Shown here: piece by piece, positions 44,268 through 53,805 of the stretch | How positions within the stretch are numbered: the first letter of the stretch is position 1 | Layout of the letters: every line of letters begins with the position of its first letter | Assembly: GCA_964452495.1 (NCBI GenBank) | Contig: CAYVMC010000007.1 | Coordinates: 13,559-77,558, forward strand | Direction of reading: 5' to 3' | Length of the DNA: 64,000 nt | Origin: CALUTH01 sp964452495 | GTDB lineage: Bacteria; Cyanobacteriota; Vampirovibrionia; Gastranaerophilales; Gastranaerophilaceae | The notes under the pieces: model-generated | Seen by the model: only the letters and a program-made list of their open reading frames with translations | Told to the model about the DNA's origin: nothing | Database searches by the model: none | Position numbers and translations under genes: made by a program

Positions 44268-46355
44268 TTAAATTTTTACAAGTCCTACAGACTTGGCTTT
44301 AACATTCTGTGTAATTTCATTATATGACATAATTGAAATTTGCGGATATGTTCTTTCAATAAGACGCCTGAAAGCAAGCCTGATTGGTGAAGAACAGAGT
44401 ACAATCGGCTGATTGCCTGTTTGTGTAATTGCTTTTTCAAGCTCAAGATTAAGCCTGTCAAGGAGTTTTCGTGTAAAATCAGGATCAAGCGTAAGGCTCT
44501 GACCATCCGGACTAACACCTTTGGCAATAGTACTTTCGATATCAGGTGCCAGCGTAATTGCAAGCAATTCGCCTGTATCTGAAAGATTCTGGCTGCAAAT
44601 ATTTCTTGCAAGTGCCTGCCGGACATGTTCTGTTAAGAAATCCAAATTTTTGCTTGTTTTGGAGTACAGACTTATTGTTTCAAGTATTGTTTTCAAATCT
44701 CTTATCGCAACACCTTCTTTTAACAGATTTTGCATTACCATTTGAACTTCTGCAACCGTAATATCCTTCATAACATCAGAAACGTATTCTTCTGATACTT
44801 GTTTTTTGAGATTTTCGAGTAATTGTTGGACATCCGCCCTTGAAAGAATTTCTGCGGCATTACGTTTAATAACCTCTGTCAAATGGGTAGAAATAACGGC
44901 AGAAGCACTTACAACAGTATATCCTGCAAGTTCAGCTACATCTTTATCTTTTTCTTCTATCCACAGAGCAGGAAGTCCGAATGCGGGTTCTACCGAGTGA
45001 ATACCGTTTAAAACAAGTGATTCTTTAGTTTCACCTGCGGACATTGCAAGATACCTGTCCGAATAAACCTCACCTGTCTCTAACGGTACACCTTTAAGTT
45101 TTATTTGATACATGTTAGGTGCAAGCTGGAGGTTATCTCTTACCCTTATAGACGGTAAAACAATACCTAAATCAAGTGCCGTCTGGCGTCTTATCTGTGC
45201 AATTCGTTCAAGCAAATCTCCGCCAAGTTCTATATTAAGCAATGGTACAATTCTGTATCCAACTTCGATTTCGATAGTATCAACGGTAAGAAGTTCCATA
45301 ATACTTTCTTTTGTAGCTTTCTTATCACGTTTACCCAATTTCTTGCGCGCATCCTCTTCTTTCTGTGCAGCAGCCTGAATTTCTTTAGACTGTTTAGTAT
45401 CTTGAGATTTCTTATATGCAAAATATCCTGTTAAAATCCCTACTCCGAGAAATGGAACGGTAGGCATTCCCGGAACAAGCCCCATAAATCCAAGAAGTCC
45501 TGCAACAACCCCGAGAATTTTAGGATCTGAAAACATTTCTACTTTTATATCTTCCGACAAGGATTCATCTTTACCGGTCGCTCTTGATACAATTAGACCT
45601 GTAGCTGTAGAAATCAAAAGAGCCGGAATCTGTGATACAAGGCCATCTCCAACAGTAAGTATTGTAAAGGTATTAAGTGCTGTTTGAAACGACATTTTCA
45701 TCTGTATCATACCGATAATCAAACCGCCGACAATATTTACAATCGTAATAATAATACCGGCAGTAGCATCACCTTTAACAAATTTTGAGGCACCATCCAT
45801 AGTACCGTAAAAATCTGTTTCACGTTCCAGTTTTCTCCGTCTTTCTTTTGCCTGATCTTCATTAATCAGCCCTGCGTTTAAATCTGCATCAATACTTAAC
45901 TGTTTCCCTGGCATTTTATCCAGTGTAAATCTTGCAGATACCTCAGCAACACGTGTTGCACCGCCGGTAATAACCATAAAGTTAATTAATACAAGAATTA
46001 CAAATATAACAAAACCTACAACATAATTTCCACCGATTACAAATTCACCGAATGACTGAATTACATTACCAGCCTCGCCATTCAGCAGAATAAGCCTTGT
46101 TGAACTAACGTTCAGACCAAGCCTGAACAGTGTTGCAATAAGAAGTACCGTAGGAAATGATGAATAATCTAACGGTTCTTTTGTATACAAACAAACAAGA
46201 AGGATAACAACTGCTAATGAAATATTAATTGTAAGCAAAGCATCCAAAAGCGGTGCAGGCAGAGGAATTACCATCATACAAACGATAACAACAAGACCTA
46301 CTGCAAGGACTATGTCATTATTCGCAAGTAACGACGACAACTTTTTCAAATCCAT
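44268..46355 (-). CDS. flhA: Flagellar export gate protein FlhA
   Basis: FlhA forms the nonameric ring of the flagellar type III export gate. The 695-residue protein has about eight N-terminal TM segments (to about 320). The conserved cytoplasmic FHIPEP-type region includes VITGGATRVAEVSARFTLDK and PGKQLSIDADLNAG. The soluble C-terminal domain has four subdomains and docks chaperone-substrate complexes. Length is normal. Its start overlaps the flhB stop by 1 nt. Confidence 0.97.
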   Translation of the reverse strand: MDLKKLSSLLANNDIVLAVGLVVIVCMMVIPLPAPLLDALLTINISLAVVILLVCLYTKEPLDYSSFPTVLLIATLFRLGLNVSSTRLILLNGEAGNVIQSFGEFVIGGNYVVGFVIFVILVLINFMVITGGATRVAEVSARFTLDKMPGKQLSIDADLNAGLINEDQAKERRRKLERETDFYGTMDGASKFVKGDATAGIIITIVNIVGGLIIGMIQMKMSFQTALNTFTILTVGDGLVSQIPALLISTATGLIVSRATGKDESLSEDIKVEMFSDPKILGVVAGLLGFMGLVPGMPTVPFLGVGILTGYFAYKKSQDTKQSKEIQAAAQKEEDARKKLGKRDKKATKESIMELLTVDTIEIEVGYRIVPLLNIELGGDLLERIAQIRRQTALDLGIVLPSIRVRDNLQLAPNMYQIKLKGVPLETGEVYSDRYLAMSAGETKESLVLNGIHSVEPAFGLPALWIEEKDKDVAELAGYTVVSASAVISTHLTEVIKRNAAEILSRADVQQLLENLKKQVSEEYVSDVMKDITVAEVQMVMQNLLKEGVAIRDLKTILETISLYSKTSKNLDFLTEHVRQALARNICSQNLSDTGELLAITLAPDIESTIAKGVSPDGQSLTLDPDFTRKLLDRLNLELEKAITQTGNQPIVLCSSPIRLAFRRLIERTYPQISIMSYNEITQNVKAKSVGLVKI

Positions 46356-47437
46356 TAGCTTTTCTTCCTCCTGCTGTATACGTAGGCAAGAATTTCCGCA
46401 ACAGCAACATACAAGTCTGATGGTATTATACCATCAATCGGCACAGAATTGTATAGGGCACGAGCAACCGGCCGGTTTTCCACTATTGGAACATTATGTT
46501 GTTTTGCTATCTCTCGTATCTGAAACGCAACATAATCAACCCCTTTAGCCACAACCATGGGCGCAGGAGCTTTCAATCTGTTATACACAATAGCAACCGC
46601 ATAATGTGTAGGATTTGTTACAACTACATCGGCACTAGGAACCTGAGCCATCATTCGCCGTTTTGCCATTTGCATTTGCGTTGATCGTATCCGTGATTTT
46701 ATTTTCGGGTCACCCTCTGTATCTTTCAGTTCATCTTTTATTTCCTGCTTAGTCATTTTAATTGATTTTTCATATTCATAATTCTGGTATTTTTTATCCA
46801 GAAACCCGAGTATAATCATTGCTATACACATATTGATAAGCATCTTAAACATTACTGCACCAATGACCTCAAAAGATGCAGTAAGCGGCTGTCCAAGCAT
46901 ACCATAAATCTTATCAAGGTCGTTCATTAAAGTAACTATACCGCATACACTTACTATAACCAATTTTAGTATTGATTTTGCAAATTCAACCATTGTTCGG
47001 GGTTCAAATGGATTAAAAAGCCTTTTGGCATTGTTAAGAATACGTCTGGGAGAAAGGTTTTCAGGATCAAATTTAGCACGCTGCGGAGCAAACACGTGTC
47101 CTATTTCCATACGTATGATTACGATTGTTGCGATAAACAGAAGAACAAGCAGAGGAATAATAATAGCACCTGCCGTCTGGGCATACGGTAAAAGCATTGC
47201 CATCAGGTCATCCGTATTCATTTCATCAGGATGGATATGGGTCATAGCCAGCCTTATCATTTCTTCAACATTAGTAAGAATAGGGGAAGCAAACACGCTC
47301 AACAGAACGACAGCAATAGTAACAACAAATGCCGATGCCATGTCGCGGCTTTTTGCGACATTTCCCCTTTCCCGTTCTTTATTTCGCCGCCTGGGAGTGG
47401 CGGATTCGGTTCTTTCTGCTGCCTGCTCATTTGCCAT
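46355..47437 (-). CDS. flhB: Flagellar export switch protein FlhB
   Basis: FlhB switches the export gate from rod-hook to filament substrates by cutting itself. The 360-residue protein has four TM segments and a cytoplasmic domain with the self-cleavage motif N275-P-T-H278 (VVTNPTHYAVAIVYN). The N-terminus ERTESATPRRRNKERERG is family-typical. fliR lies 3 nt upstream. Confidence 0.97.
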   Translation of the reverse strand: MANEQAAERTESATPRRRNKERERGNVAKSRDMASAFVVTIAVVLLSVFASPILTNVEEMIRLAMTHIHPDEMNTDDLMAMLLPYAQTAGAIIIPLLVLLFIATIVIIRMEIGHVFAPQRAKFDPENLSPRRILNNAKRLFNPFEPRTMVEFAKSILKLVIVSVCGIVTLMNDLDKIYGMLGQPLTASFEVIGAVMFKMLINMCIAMIILGFLDKKYQNYEYEKSIKMTKQEIKDELKDTEGDPKIKSRIRSTQMQMAKRRMMAQVPSADVVVTNPTHYAVAIVYNRLKAPAPMVVAKGVDYVAFQIREIAKQHNVPIVENRPVARALYNSVPIDGIIPSDLYVAVAEILAYVYSRRKKS

Positions 47438-47440
47438 ATA

Positions 47441-48220
47441 TTAAAATACCGCCATTATTTGTAATAATATACGTTCCGTTATTACCTCCATATGCTCAGC
47501 CATTGCACGTATGAACATTACCGATAAAATAGTACCGAGATACAGTTTAAGTGGCAATGAAACCATAAAGATGTTCAACTGCGGCATCATTTTGGATGTA
47601 AAACCGAGAAGAACATCAGTCATAAATAAAATCGCAAAAATCGGTAAAACCAATTCCATTCCCATAGAAAATATCTGAGTAGTAATAACTATTATTTGTT
47701 CTACCACCTGCGGCGAAAAATCAAATGTAAACCCGACAGGCATTGAAATAAAACTATGATACAAAGAGGAAAACATCAAATGATGACCGTTTATCCATAA
47801 AAAAATCATGCCGGACAGTAATACAAAAGCCTGTGTCAAAACAGGGGATGAACTTCCAGACAACGGATTAAGCGCACTGCTTATAGACAGCCCCATCTGT
47901 GTGGAAAACATGTTAGCCCCCATTTCAACACCTATTAAAATTACATTAGCACAATACCCTATTGCAAACCCTATTACAAACTCCTTGATAAGAATAAGTG
48001 CAAGTTCCGGCACCGCCGTCGGAACAATAAATCCGCTCGAAGCTTTAACCATAGGAAACAGAATAAATGCCACCGTTGCTGCAAACCACACTTTCACCTG
48101 TGCCGGAATAGGATATGTTGAAAAGAATGGTGCAGAAGACAACAGTCCTGACAGGCGGGTAAATATCGCCATAAACAGGATAAGATTTGTTGGTGTAAGT
48201 ATTGTGCCTAAGTTATACAT
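47441..48220 (-). CDS. fliR: Flagellar export protein FliR
   Basis: FliR is an integral membrane part of the export channel, forming a spiral with FliP and FliQ. The 259-residue protein has six or so TM segments and the family features FMAIFTRLSGLLSSAPFFST and GANMFSTQMGLSISSALNPL. The start overlaps the fliQ stop by 1 nt. Confidence 0.95.
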   Translation of the reverse strand: MYNLGTILTPTNLILFMAIFTRLSGLLSSAPFFSTYPIPAQVKVWFAATVAFILFPMVKASSGFIVPTAVPELALILIKEFVIGFAIGYCANVILIGVEMGANMFSTQMGLSISSALNPLSGSSSPVLTQAFVLLSGMIFLWINGHHLMFSSLYHSFISMPVGFTFDFSPQVVEQIIVITTQIFSMGMELVLPIFAILFMTDVLLGFTSKMMPQLNIFMVSLPLKLYLGTILSVMFIRAMAEHMEVITERILLQIMAVF

Positions 48221-48498
48221 TAAACTCCGCCTGCCGTTAATTGCGGGATTACATCCATAAATTCGTTTACATAAGAAATAAAGAGATTAACCATCCACGG
48301 CATAAGGATTATCAATATAGCAATCCCGCCGATAATTTTAGGAACAAACGTTAAAGTTGATTCCTGAATCTGTGTTACTGTCTGAAACACGCTTATTGCA
48401 AGACCTATAACTACTCCTGAAGCAAGGATTGGAACTGAGATTTGCAGAGTAAGAACAAACATTTTCTGCATTAATGTAATGATAATTTCCTGTTCCAT
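48220..48498 (-). CDS. fliQ: Flagellar export protein FliQ
   Basis: This 92-residue protein has two TM hairpin helices, with GLAISVFQTVTQIQESTLTF and FVPKIIGGIAILIILMPWM, the characteristic FliQ signature. It forms the export channel with FliP and FliR. The start lies 2 nt after the fliP stop. Confidence 0.96.
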   Translation of the reverse strand: MEQEIIITLMQKMFVLTLQISVPILASGVVIGLAISVFQTVTQIQESTLTFVPKIIGGIAILIILMPWMVNLFISYVNEFMDVIPQLTAGGV

Positions 48499-48500
48499 AC

Positions 48501-49259
48501 CTACCTCGCAAACCCTTCAACCAGAGATTTAACAAGCAAATACCACCCGTCAACCATAACAAACATAATAAGCTTGAACGGAAGTGCAATCATCGTAGGC
48601 GGCAGGAACATCATCCCCATTGCAACAAGTATACTGGCAACTACAATATCAATAACCAAAAACGGCAGATAAATTACAAAGCCGATTGTAAAAGCCATTT
48701 TTAATTCACTCAAAATAAATGCCGGAATAAGAACATAAGTAGGAATATCACTTGTATCTTTAGGTTTTTCAAGTTTTGCCATTCTTACAAACAATGCAAG
48801 CTCTTTATCACTGGTCTGCTTGAACATAAAATCCCTGACGGGTTGAATACCTCTTTCCAGAGCCGCCTGCTGGGTAATCTGGTTTTGCATATACGGCTGT
48901 AGAGCATCATTGTTGATTTTAGTAAATACCGGTGACATCACAAAGAATGTCAGAATAATAGCAAGGCTTGTCAGAACCTGATTAGGCGGAAGTGTTGTCA
49001 CACCTATTGCCTGCCTTAACAACGAAAGTACAATTACAATACGCACAAACGATGTTGTCATAATAAGAATACTTGGCGCCAGCGAAAGAATTGTTAACCA
49101 GATAAGAATTTGCATCCCGTTCGTAAAATCCTGCGGTGTATTAGCAGGCTGCATACCAATGTTTATATTCGGAAAAGACATTGCGCAAAAAGACGGAAGA
49201 GCGCACAGCACAATGACTCCGATAGTCAGCATTATCTTTTTCAATATACCAAACTTCAT
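48501..49259 (-). CDS. fliP: Flagellar export protein FliP
   Basis: FliP forms the core pentamer of the export channel. The 252-residue protein has a signal peptide, as is usual for FliP (MKFGILKKIMLTIGVIVLCA). The conserved parts are MTSFVRIVIVLSLLRQAIG, PPNQVLTSLAI and PFKLIMFVMVDGWYLL. It is the first gene of the operon. GAGGAGATAAA precedes the ATG. Upstream on the minus strand GGCAATTTTT (49323 to 49314) and TAAAAT (49301 to 49296) resemble the element shared by the FKG genes, but the spacing differs. Confidence 0.96.
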   Translation of the reverse strand: MKFGILKKIMLTIGVIVLCALPSFCAMSFPNINIGMQPANTPQDFTNGMQILIWLTILSLAPSILIMTTSFVRIVIVLSLLRQAIGVTTLPPNQVLTSLAIILTFFVMSPVFTKINNDALQPYMQNQITQQAALERGIQPVRDFMFKQTSDKELALFVRMAKLEKPKDTSDIPTYVLIPAFILSELKMAFTIGFVIYLPFLVIDIVVASILVAMGMMFLPPTMIALPFKLIMFVMVDGWYLLVKSLVEGFAR

Positions 49260-49439
49260 TTTATCTCCTCAAAAAGGGCATATATTCCCACTGTTATTTT
49301 AACTTAATGGGGGAAAAATTGCCAATTCTTTAAGAAAGTTTATATAAAGTGTGGAGATGGAAATGAGTGAAAACAAAATAAACAAATGGAAACTACAGTA
49401 AAAGAATAATCCGCAGCAAAAATATGGCCTTTTAATTTA

Positions 49440-49677
49440 CCCCTTAATTTACTCCTTGATTACTTTTCCTGTCACCTTTTAGCCCATAGCTATATACGCT
49501 AAACTATCGGAGAAAGTGCAACACCCATTGCATAAAGTGAATATTTTTTTACCCATTTAAAAAGGTAGAAGATGAATTTACCAGAGTTTCAGCACCGGAT
49601 ACCAACCCGAATCCAATAGCCGAAAGAATACCTATATTTGCAACTCTGTCTTTACATGTAAGGTTAATGTATATATT
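49440..49677 (-). pseudogene. Decayed membrane-protein remnant
   Basis: Between fliP and the FGA gene the minus strand has broken coding sequence. A stretch at 49677-49549 reads CKDRVANIGILSAIGFGLVS and continues to LNG-stop. A frame-shifted continuation reads VKKYSLYAMGVALSPIV-stop, then YSYGLKGDRKSNQG. Hydrophobic Gly/Ala-rich segments suggest a small membrane protein. No start codon is left. I cannot name the parent. Confidence 0.45.
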
Positions 49678-49686
49678 TCAAATCGG

Positions 49687-49720
49687 ATAAAATCCCAGCT
49701 GATTAAAGCTGGGATTTTAT
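49687..49720 (-). terminator. Terminator of the FGA gene
   Basis: A 14-bp perfect stem ATAAAATCCCAGCT / AGCTGGGATTTTAT with a 6-nt loop lies just after the stop at 49726. On the minus strand a TTTTAT arm ends it. It should separate this gene from the fliP operon. Confidence 0.8.
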
Positions 49721-49725
49721 AATAA

Positions 49726-50112
49726 TTAAACATTGTAATAAATCCTATGCAGGCTGTCTGAGCGTCTACTGTTGACCGTTTCAATAAATCCTTTTTCATT
49801 TGTAGCCTTTGTTTTTAGATAGATAGTTGTTTTTTTCTTTTTTTGCTCCGATCCCCAAAGCACTGTTTTGATTTTGTCCTTTAATGAAAGCTTGACTGGT
49901 TTTATATCATCAAGACTAAGTGCCATTTGCGGCTTACCAGTTGTTTTTCCTAAAAAATATGTTACTGAAGCCGAAGCATTAAAATCTTTTCCGAATCGTT
50001 TTAATACTTTCGAATTTACTATTGCATCAAAAACTTCCTTTGACATTCCAACATCGGGAGTAATAGCACCAAAAGCTTTGCTGTTACTATTGTTAATTGC
50101 TTGTACCTGCAT
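49726..50112 (-). CDS. FGA-motif protein of unknown function
   Basis: I do not recognise this 128-residue protein. It has a short Asn/Ser-rich leader and the motif S-K-A-F14-G15-A16. The body is soluble, with TYFLGKTTGKPQMALSLDDI and a Lys-rich tail. The leader plus motif is the same arrangement as in the proteins at 33550, 54484, 60481 and 62104. GAAAGGAAAAAGG precedes the ATG. It lies upstream of fliP on the same strand, but a strong terminator and a gene remnant intervene. Confidence 0.7.
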   Translation of the reverse strand: MQVQAINNSNSKAFGAITPDVGMSKEVFDAIVNSKVLKRFGKDFNASASVTYFLGKTTGKPQMALSLDDIKPVKLSLKDKIKTVLWGSEQKKKKTTIYLKTKATNEKGFIETVNSRRSDSLHRIYYNV

Positions 50113-50304
50113 TCCTTTTTCCTTTCTTCTATAAATTATTCTACTACATACTAATTATGCTAAAACAAAAATATTATTTCACAATAAAATATTAAGAAAT
50201 ATATTTTTTATTTAATGATATTCATACCCGAATACCACTTTCCGAAAAGCTAAAACTTCTGAATAAAAAAATTTGCGTATAAATAAAGGAAATATTAATT
50301 TATA

Positions 50305-51348
50305 TTAAAGTAAATTATTAAATCTGAAACCTTTTGACTCTGACATACAACGTCCAATTTCTACCAGAGATTGTTGTAACTTTGCAAAACTTTCTTTCAA
50401 ACCTTCATTTACCCCTGCTTTGTCCGGATACAGACTGTAGTCTTTTTTATGTTCCATATTTTCTGCTGCATTTAGCATAACAACATTTGCCCCGCCCGAT
50501 AATACAAGCATTCTGCCTCTGGGTCTCAATGTTTCCATTGCAGTAGTCGCAGGAATATTAATGTCCGGTAGAAGCAGTCTTGTAATAGCAACAGCTCTCA
50601 ATGCAAGATCAAAATCTCCTGCTGCACTCTTCCCTAGTGGTGTATCAGGATGAGGAATAAATACACCTAACCCTATCATATCAGCGTTAATTTTTTTAAA
50701 AAATAAAATATCATCGGCTATCATATCCAGACTTTGTCCCTCAAGCCCCACTAGCGAACCCGTACCGACTTCATAGCCCAGCAAACGCAAATCGTCAAGG
50801 CATCGCAATCTGTTTTCAAAACTCATTTTAGGATGGTATTTTTGATAAAGCTCTTTATTTGTCGTTTCAATCCGTAATAAATACCGGTCAGCCCCCGCAG
50901 ACTTAAGCATCTTGTACTCTTCAAAACTTTTTTCACCGATACTTAGAGTTACAGCCGTATCTTTTTGTTTGATTTTTTCAATAATCCTGCAAAGTTCATC
51001 TATTTTAAACCCGTTATCTTCGCCTGATTGAAGCACTATAGTTTTAAATCCCATATCTATTGCGGCATAAGCCGTTTTAACTATTTCATCGGGACTCATT
51101 CTATACCTGTGAACACAGTTGTTTTCAGCTCTCAAACCGCAATAGTAACAAGTTCTTGTACAATAATTGGAAAACTCAATCAATGCACGAATGTATACCT
51201 CATCACCTATACACCTTTTCCGTACCACATCAGCAGCTTTCACAAGCTCGTCACCACCTGATTGCAAAAGTTGTATAATTTCTGATTTGTTCAGTAAATG
51301 TGTATTTTTTGCTTTATCAAGAATATTTTTTACAGAATTTTCTCTCAT
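50305..51348 (-). CDS. hydE: [FeFe] hydrogenase maturase HydE
   Basis: HydE is a radical SAM enzyme that helps build the H-cluster of [FeFe] hydrogenase with HydF and HydG. The 347-residue protein has the cluster motif C63-x3-C67-x2-C70 (NYCTRTCYYCGLR). The VLQSGED segment and GVFIPHPDTPLG are both typical of HydE. BioB motifs are missing, so biotin synthase is rejected; a PylB-like enzyme is a weaker alternative. HydF, HydG and the hydrogenase are not in the window. No Shine-Dalgarno site is visible; a TAATAT lies about 10 nt upstream of the ATG. It is divergent from nadA. Confidence 0.88.
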   Translation of the reverse strand: MRENSVKNILDKAKNTHLLNKSEIIQLLQSGGDELVKAADVVRKRCIGDEVYIRALIEFSNYCTRTCYYCGLRAENNCVHRYRMSPDEIVKTAYAAIDMGFKTIVLQSGEDNGFKIDELCRIIEKIKQKDTAVTLSIGEKSFEEYKMLKSAGADRYLLRIETTNKELYQKYHPKMSFENRLRCLDDLRLLGYEVGTGSLVGLEGQSLDMIADDILFFKKINADMIGLGVFIPHPDTPLGKSAAGDFDLALRAVAITRLLLPDINIPATTAMETLRPRGRMLVLSGGANVVMLNAAENMEHKKDYSLYPDKAGVNEGLKESFAKLQQSLVEIGRCMSESKGFRFNNLL

Positions 51349-51415
51349 TTATTAGCCATATTATTATTTTTATAGTATAACAGAAATTGGATTAAACCAT
51401 AAGAGGTAGCACAGG

Positions 51416-52333
51416 ATGATTGCTCAAGCCGAATTAATTAAACAAATAAAAGAACTTAAGAAAGAGAAAAATGCCGTAATTCTGGCACACTGTTATCAGA
51501 ATATAGAAATTGATGAAGTAGCTGATTTTGTCGGGGACTCACTTTATCTTTCCCGTCAGGCTGCAAATACAAATGCCGACATAATAGTATTTGCAGGAGT
51601 TTATTTTATGGCGGAAACAGCTAAAATACTTTCTCCGAATAAAAAAGTACTGCTTCCGAGGAAAGAATCCGGCTGCCTTATGGCCAATATGATAAACCTT
51701 GAACAAATCAGAGAATTCAAATCACAAAATCCGGGGATACCTGTTGTATGTTATGTTAATTCAACCGCAGAAGTAAAATCAGAATGCGATATTTGCTGTA
51801 CAAGTGCAAATGCCGTAAGTGTAGTACGTTCTCTGAACAGCAAAAAAATACTTTTTGTACCAGATATGCATCTTGGAGAGTATGTCGGTTCAAAACTCCC
51901 CGACATAGAAGTTATTACATACCCCGGTTACTGCCCGACACATGTCAGAATTTTACCGGAAGATGTTTTAAAACAAAAAGAACTTTATCCGAATGCAAAA
52001 GTGTTGTGTCATCCTGAATGCAGCAGAGAGGTTATAGAACTTGCGGACATGGTCGGCTCGACCACTGCTATAATGAAATATGCCACAGAAAGTAAGGATA
52101 AAGATTTTATCATTGTAACAGAACTCGGTGTTGTTGACAGGCTAAAACGAGATTTGCCTGAGAAAAATTTTATACATGCTTCTTTCAAAGCTGTATGCCC
52201 CAATATGAAATGGAACCATCTTGAAGATGTTTATAATGTTCTGTTAAACGAAAGCAATGAAGTTAACGTAAAAAAAGAATACGCTCAAAAATCACTTGAG
52301 ATGATAGAGCGTATGCTTTTAGTAAAAATCTAG
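51416..52333 (+). CDS. nadA: Quinolinate synthase A
   Basis: NadA makes quinolinate from iminoaspartate and dihydroxyacetone phosphate in NAD synthesis, using a [4Fe-4S] cluster. The 305-residue protein has ILAHCYQNIEIDEVADFVGD at its start, PRKESGCLMANM, YVNSTAEVKSECDICCTSAN, and the CHPECSREV and GSTTAIMKY segments; the cluster cysteines lie among these. nadB and nadC are not adjacent. The stop overlaps the convergent small gene by 4 nt. Confidence 0.96.
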   Translation: MIAQAELIKQIKELKKEKNAVILAHCYQNIEIDEVADFVGDSLYLSRQAANTNADIIVFAGVYFMAETAKILSPNKKVLLPRKESGCLMANMINLEQIREFKSQNPGIPVVCYVNSTAEVKSECDICCTSANAVSVVRSLNSKKILFVPDMHLGEYVGSKLPDIEVITYPGYCPTHVRILPEDVLKQKELYPNAKVLCHPECSREVIELADMVGSTTAIMKYATESKDKDFIIVTELGVVDRLKRDLPEKNFIHASFKAVCPNMKWNHLEDVYNVLLNESNEVNVKKEYAQKSLEMIERMLLVKI

Positions 52334-52611
52334 TTATCTTCACCGGAGTCGTATGTAAATATTGACAACAAGTAATCATTGAACCCGCAAACCTTTTTAT
52401 ACCCGCCTTTTGCGAGTTCAGAAATTATATTACATTTTGTTGTCAGTTCAAAACAGGCATCGTTGGAATAAAAACCATTCTTTAAAGATAAAATCTTATC
52501 TTTTAGAATTAAAATATCATTTTCAATAAGTTCATAATTAATGTTTAAAGCAAGTGAACCGTCATCAATATTGTTCCAAATTTCTTCAGGAATTTTAATC
52601 ATATTTTTCAT
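52330..52611 (-). CDS. Small unknown protein
   Basis: I do not recognise this 93-residue protein. It is acidic and mainly helical (LIENDILILKDKILSLKNGF) with three cysteines. No signal or TM is visible. GGAAAGGATGG lies upstream of the ATG, which supports translation. It converges with nadA with a 4-nt overlap. Confidence 0.6.
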   Translation of the reverse strand: MKNMIKIPEEIWNNIDDGSLALNINYELIENDILILKDKILSLKNGFYSNDACFELTTKCNIISELAKGGYKKVCGFNDYLLSIFTYDSGEDN

Positions 52612-52752
52612 ATATATTCCATCCTTTCCGAAATTTATTATACATCATACCTCATTATTTGTAAATACATTAAATTTTTATTTTTTCTTAAGCCAGTAAA
52701 ATGTACTCATAAGCATAATACAAATGAAATACAACGCAAAAAACATTTAAAA

Positions 52753-53805
52753 TTATATGGCGGCAATTATCCTTTTAATAAAATTTTCTACACACAAATC
52801 TTTAACAGAGACAACCGCATTTTCTCTAAGTTTTAAATAATCACTACAAGGAGTATTTAAGACTTTTAACATCACTTCTGCAAGATTATATGCAGAATTC
52901 CTCTCATAAATATACCCGTTAACACCTTCCTGTACATAGTCTGCCGCTCCGCAATGTGAAGCAGTAATTACCGGACAGCCGGCACCCAGTGCTTCTGCCG
53001 CAACCATTCCAAACGGTTCAATGATAGAAGGCATTACTAAACAATCAATTGAGTTGTAAAAATCTCCCATATTATTTTGTATAGGTAAAAATTCACAAAA
53101 TTTCCCAAGTCCGTAAAACCTAACAAAAAATTTTACTGCAAGATTTTTATTAGGGTAGATAAATTTCACTTTAAAATTAGCATTCTTTTTAATTAATCTC
53201 TTCATCGCATTTAACAGAATATAACCGCCTTTTCGCTCAAAACCTATCGCAGAAATCCCAAAAGTAAAAACCTTATTGGGAATATGATTAATTAAATATT
53301 TTTCAACAGGTGGAGGTATTATTATAATTTTATTTTCATCACATCCATAATTATCAATCAGGTCACGCTTTAAAATCTCAGATGATACAACAACCCGCTT
53401 GCATTTGAGGATATTATCTCTTATTTTGAAGAACTCTGTAAGCCGTTTTTGATGATGTTTTTTACAAAAGATTCTGTAAAGAAAATAACCCGTGTTATCA
53501 AACATCATTTTTTTACGATAAAAATAACTGTGATCATGGATATACGTAATATCAGAAATTACACACGCTTTATCAGAAATAATAACATCATAATTATATC
53601 TGACATTTTCAAACTCATTAATTTTATATAAATTATTAAATATTTCAGAATGTTTAATTAATAATTTACCGCAAAATAAATCTATCTGATAACCATATTT
53701 TTTAAGCCCTTCAAGCAAAATATAATTTAATTTTACCCCGCCAGATGTAAAATTATTATCCACATAAACATTAGTCACAAATGCAATTTTCTTATTATTT
53801 ATCAT
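52753..53805 (-). CDS. Family 4 glycosyltransferase
   Basis: This 350-residue GT-B protein resembles GT4 enzymes of surface polysaccharide synthesis. The acceptor domain opens with FVTNVYVDNNFTSGGVKLNY, and the donor-binding E-x7-E motif is in EPFGMVAAEALGAGCPVITA. The base composition is more AT-rich than its neighbours, which hints at acquisition. TATAAT (53816 to 53811) ends 6 nt before the ATG and there is no Shine-Dalgarno sequence, so the message is probably leaderless. A large palindrome lies over its -35 region, shared with the divergent XRE gene. Confidence 0.88.
   Translation of the reverse strand: MINNKKIAFVTNVYVDNNFTSGGVKLNYILLEGLKKYGYQIDLFCGKLLIKHSEIFNNLYKINEFENVRYNYDVIISDKACVISDITYIHDHSYFYRKKMMFDNTGYFLYRIFCKKHHQKRLTEFFKIRDNILKCKRVVVSSEILKRDLIDNYGCDENKIIIIPPPVEKYLINHIPNKVFTFGISAIGFERKGGYILLNAMKRLIKKNANFKVKFIYPNKNLAVKFFVRFYGLGKFCEFLPIQNNMGDFYNSIDCLVMPSIIEPFGMVAAEALGAGCPVITASHCGAADYVQEGVNGYIYERNSAYNLAEVMLKVLNTPCSDYLKLRENAVVSVKDLCVENFIKRIIAAI

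Noticed and set aside
50305..51348. Biotin synthase
   Set aside because: The radical SAM motif and length fit, but BioB-specific segments are missing and HydE-type segments are present.
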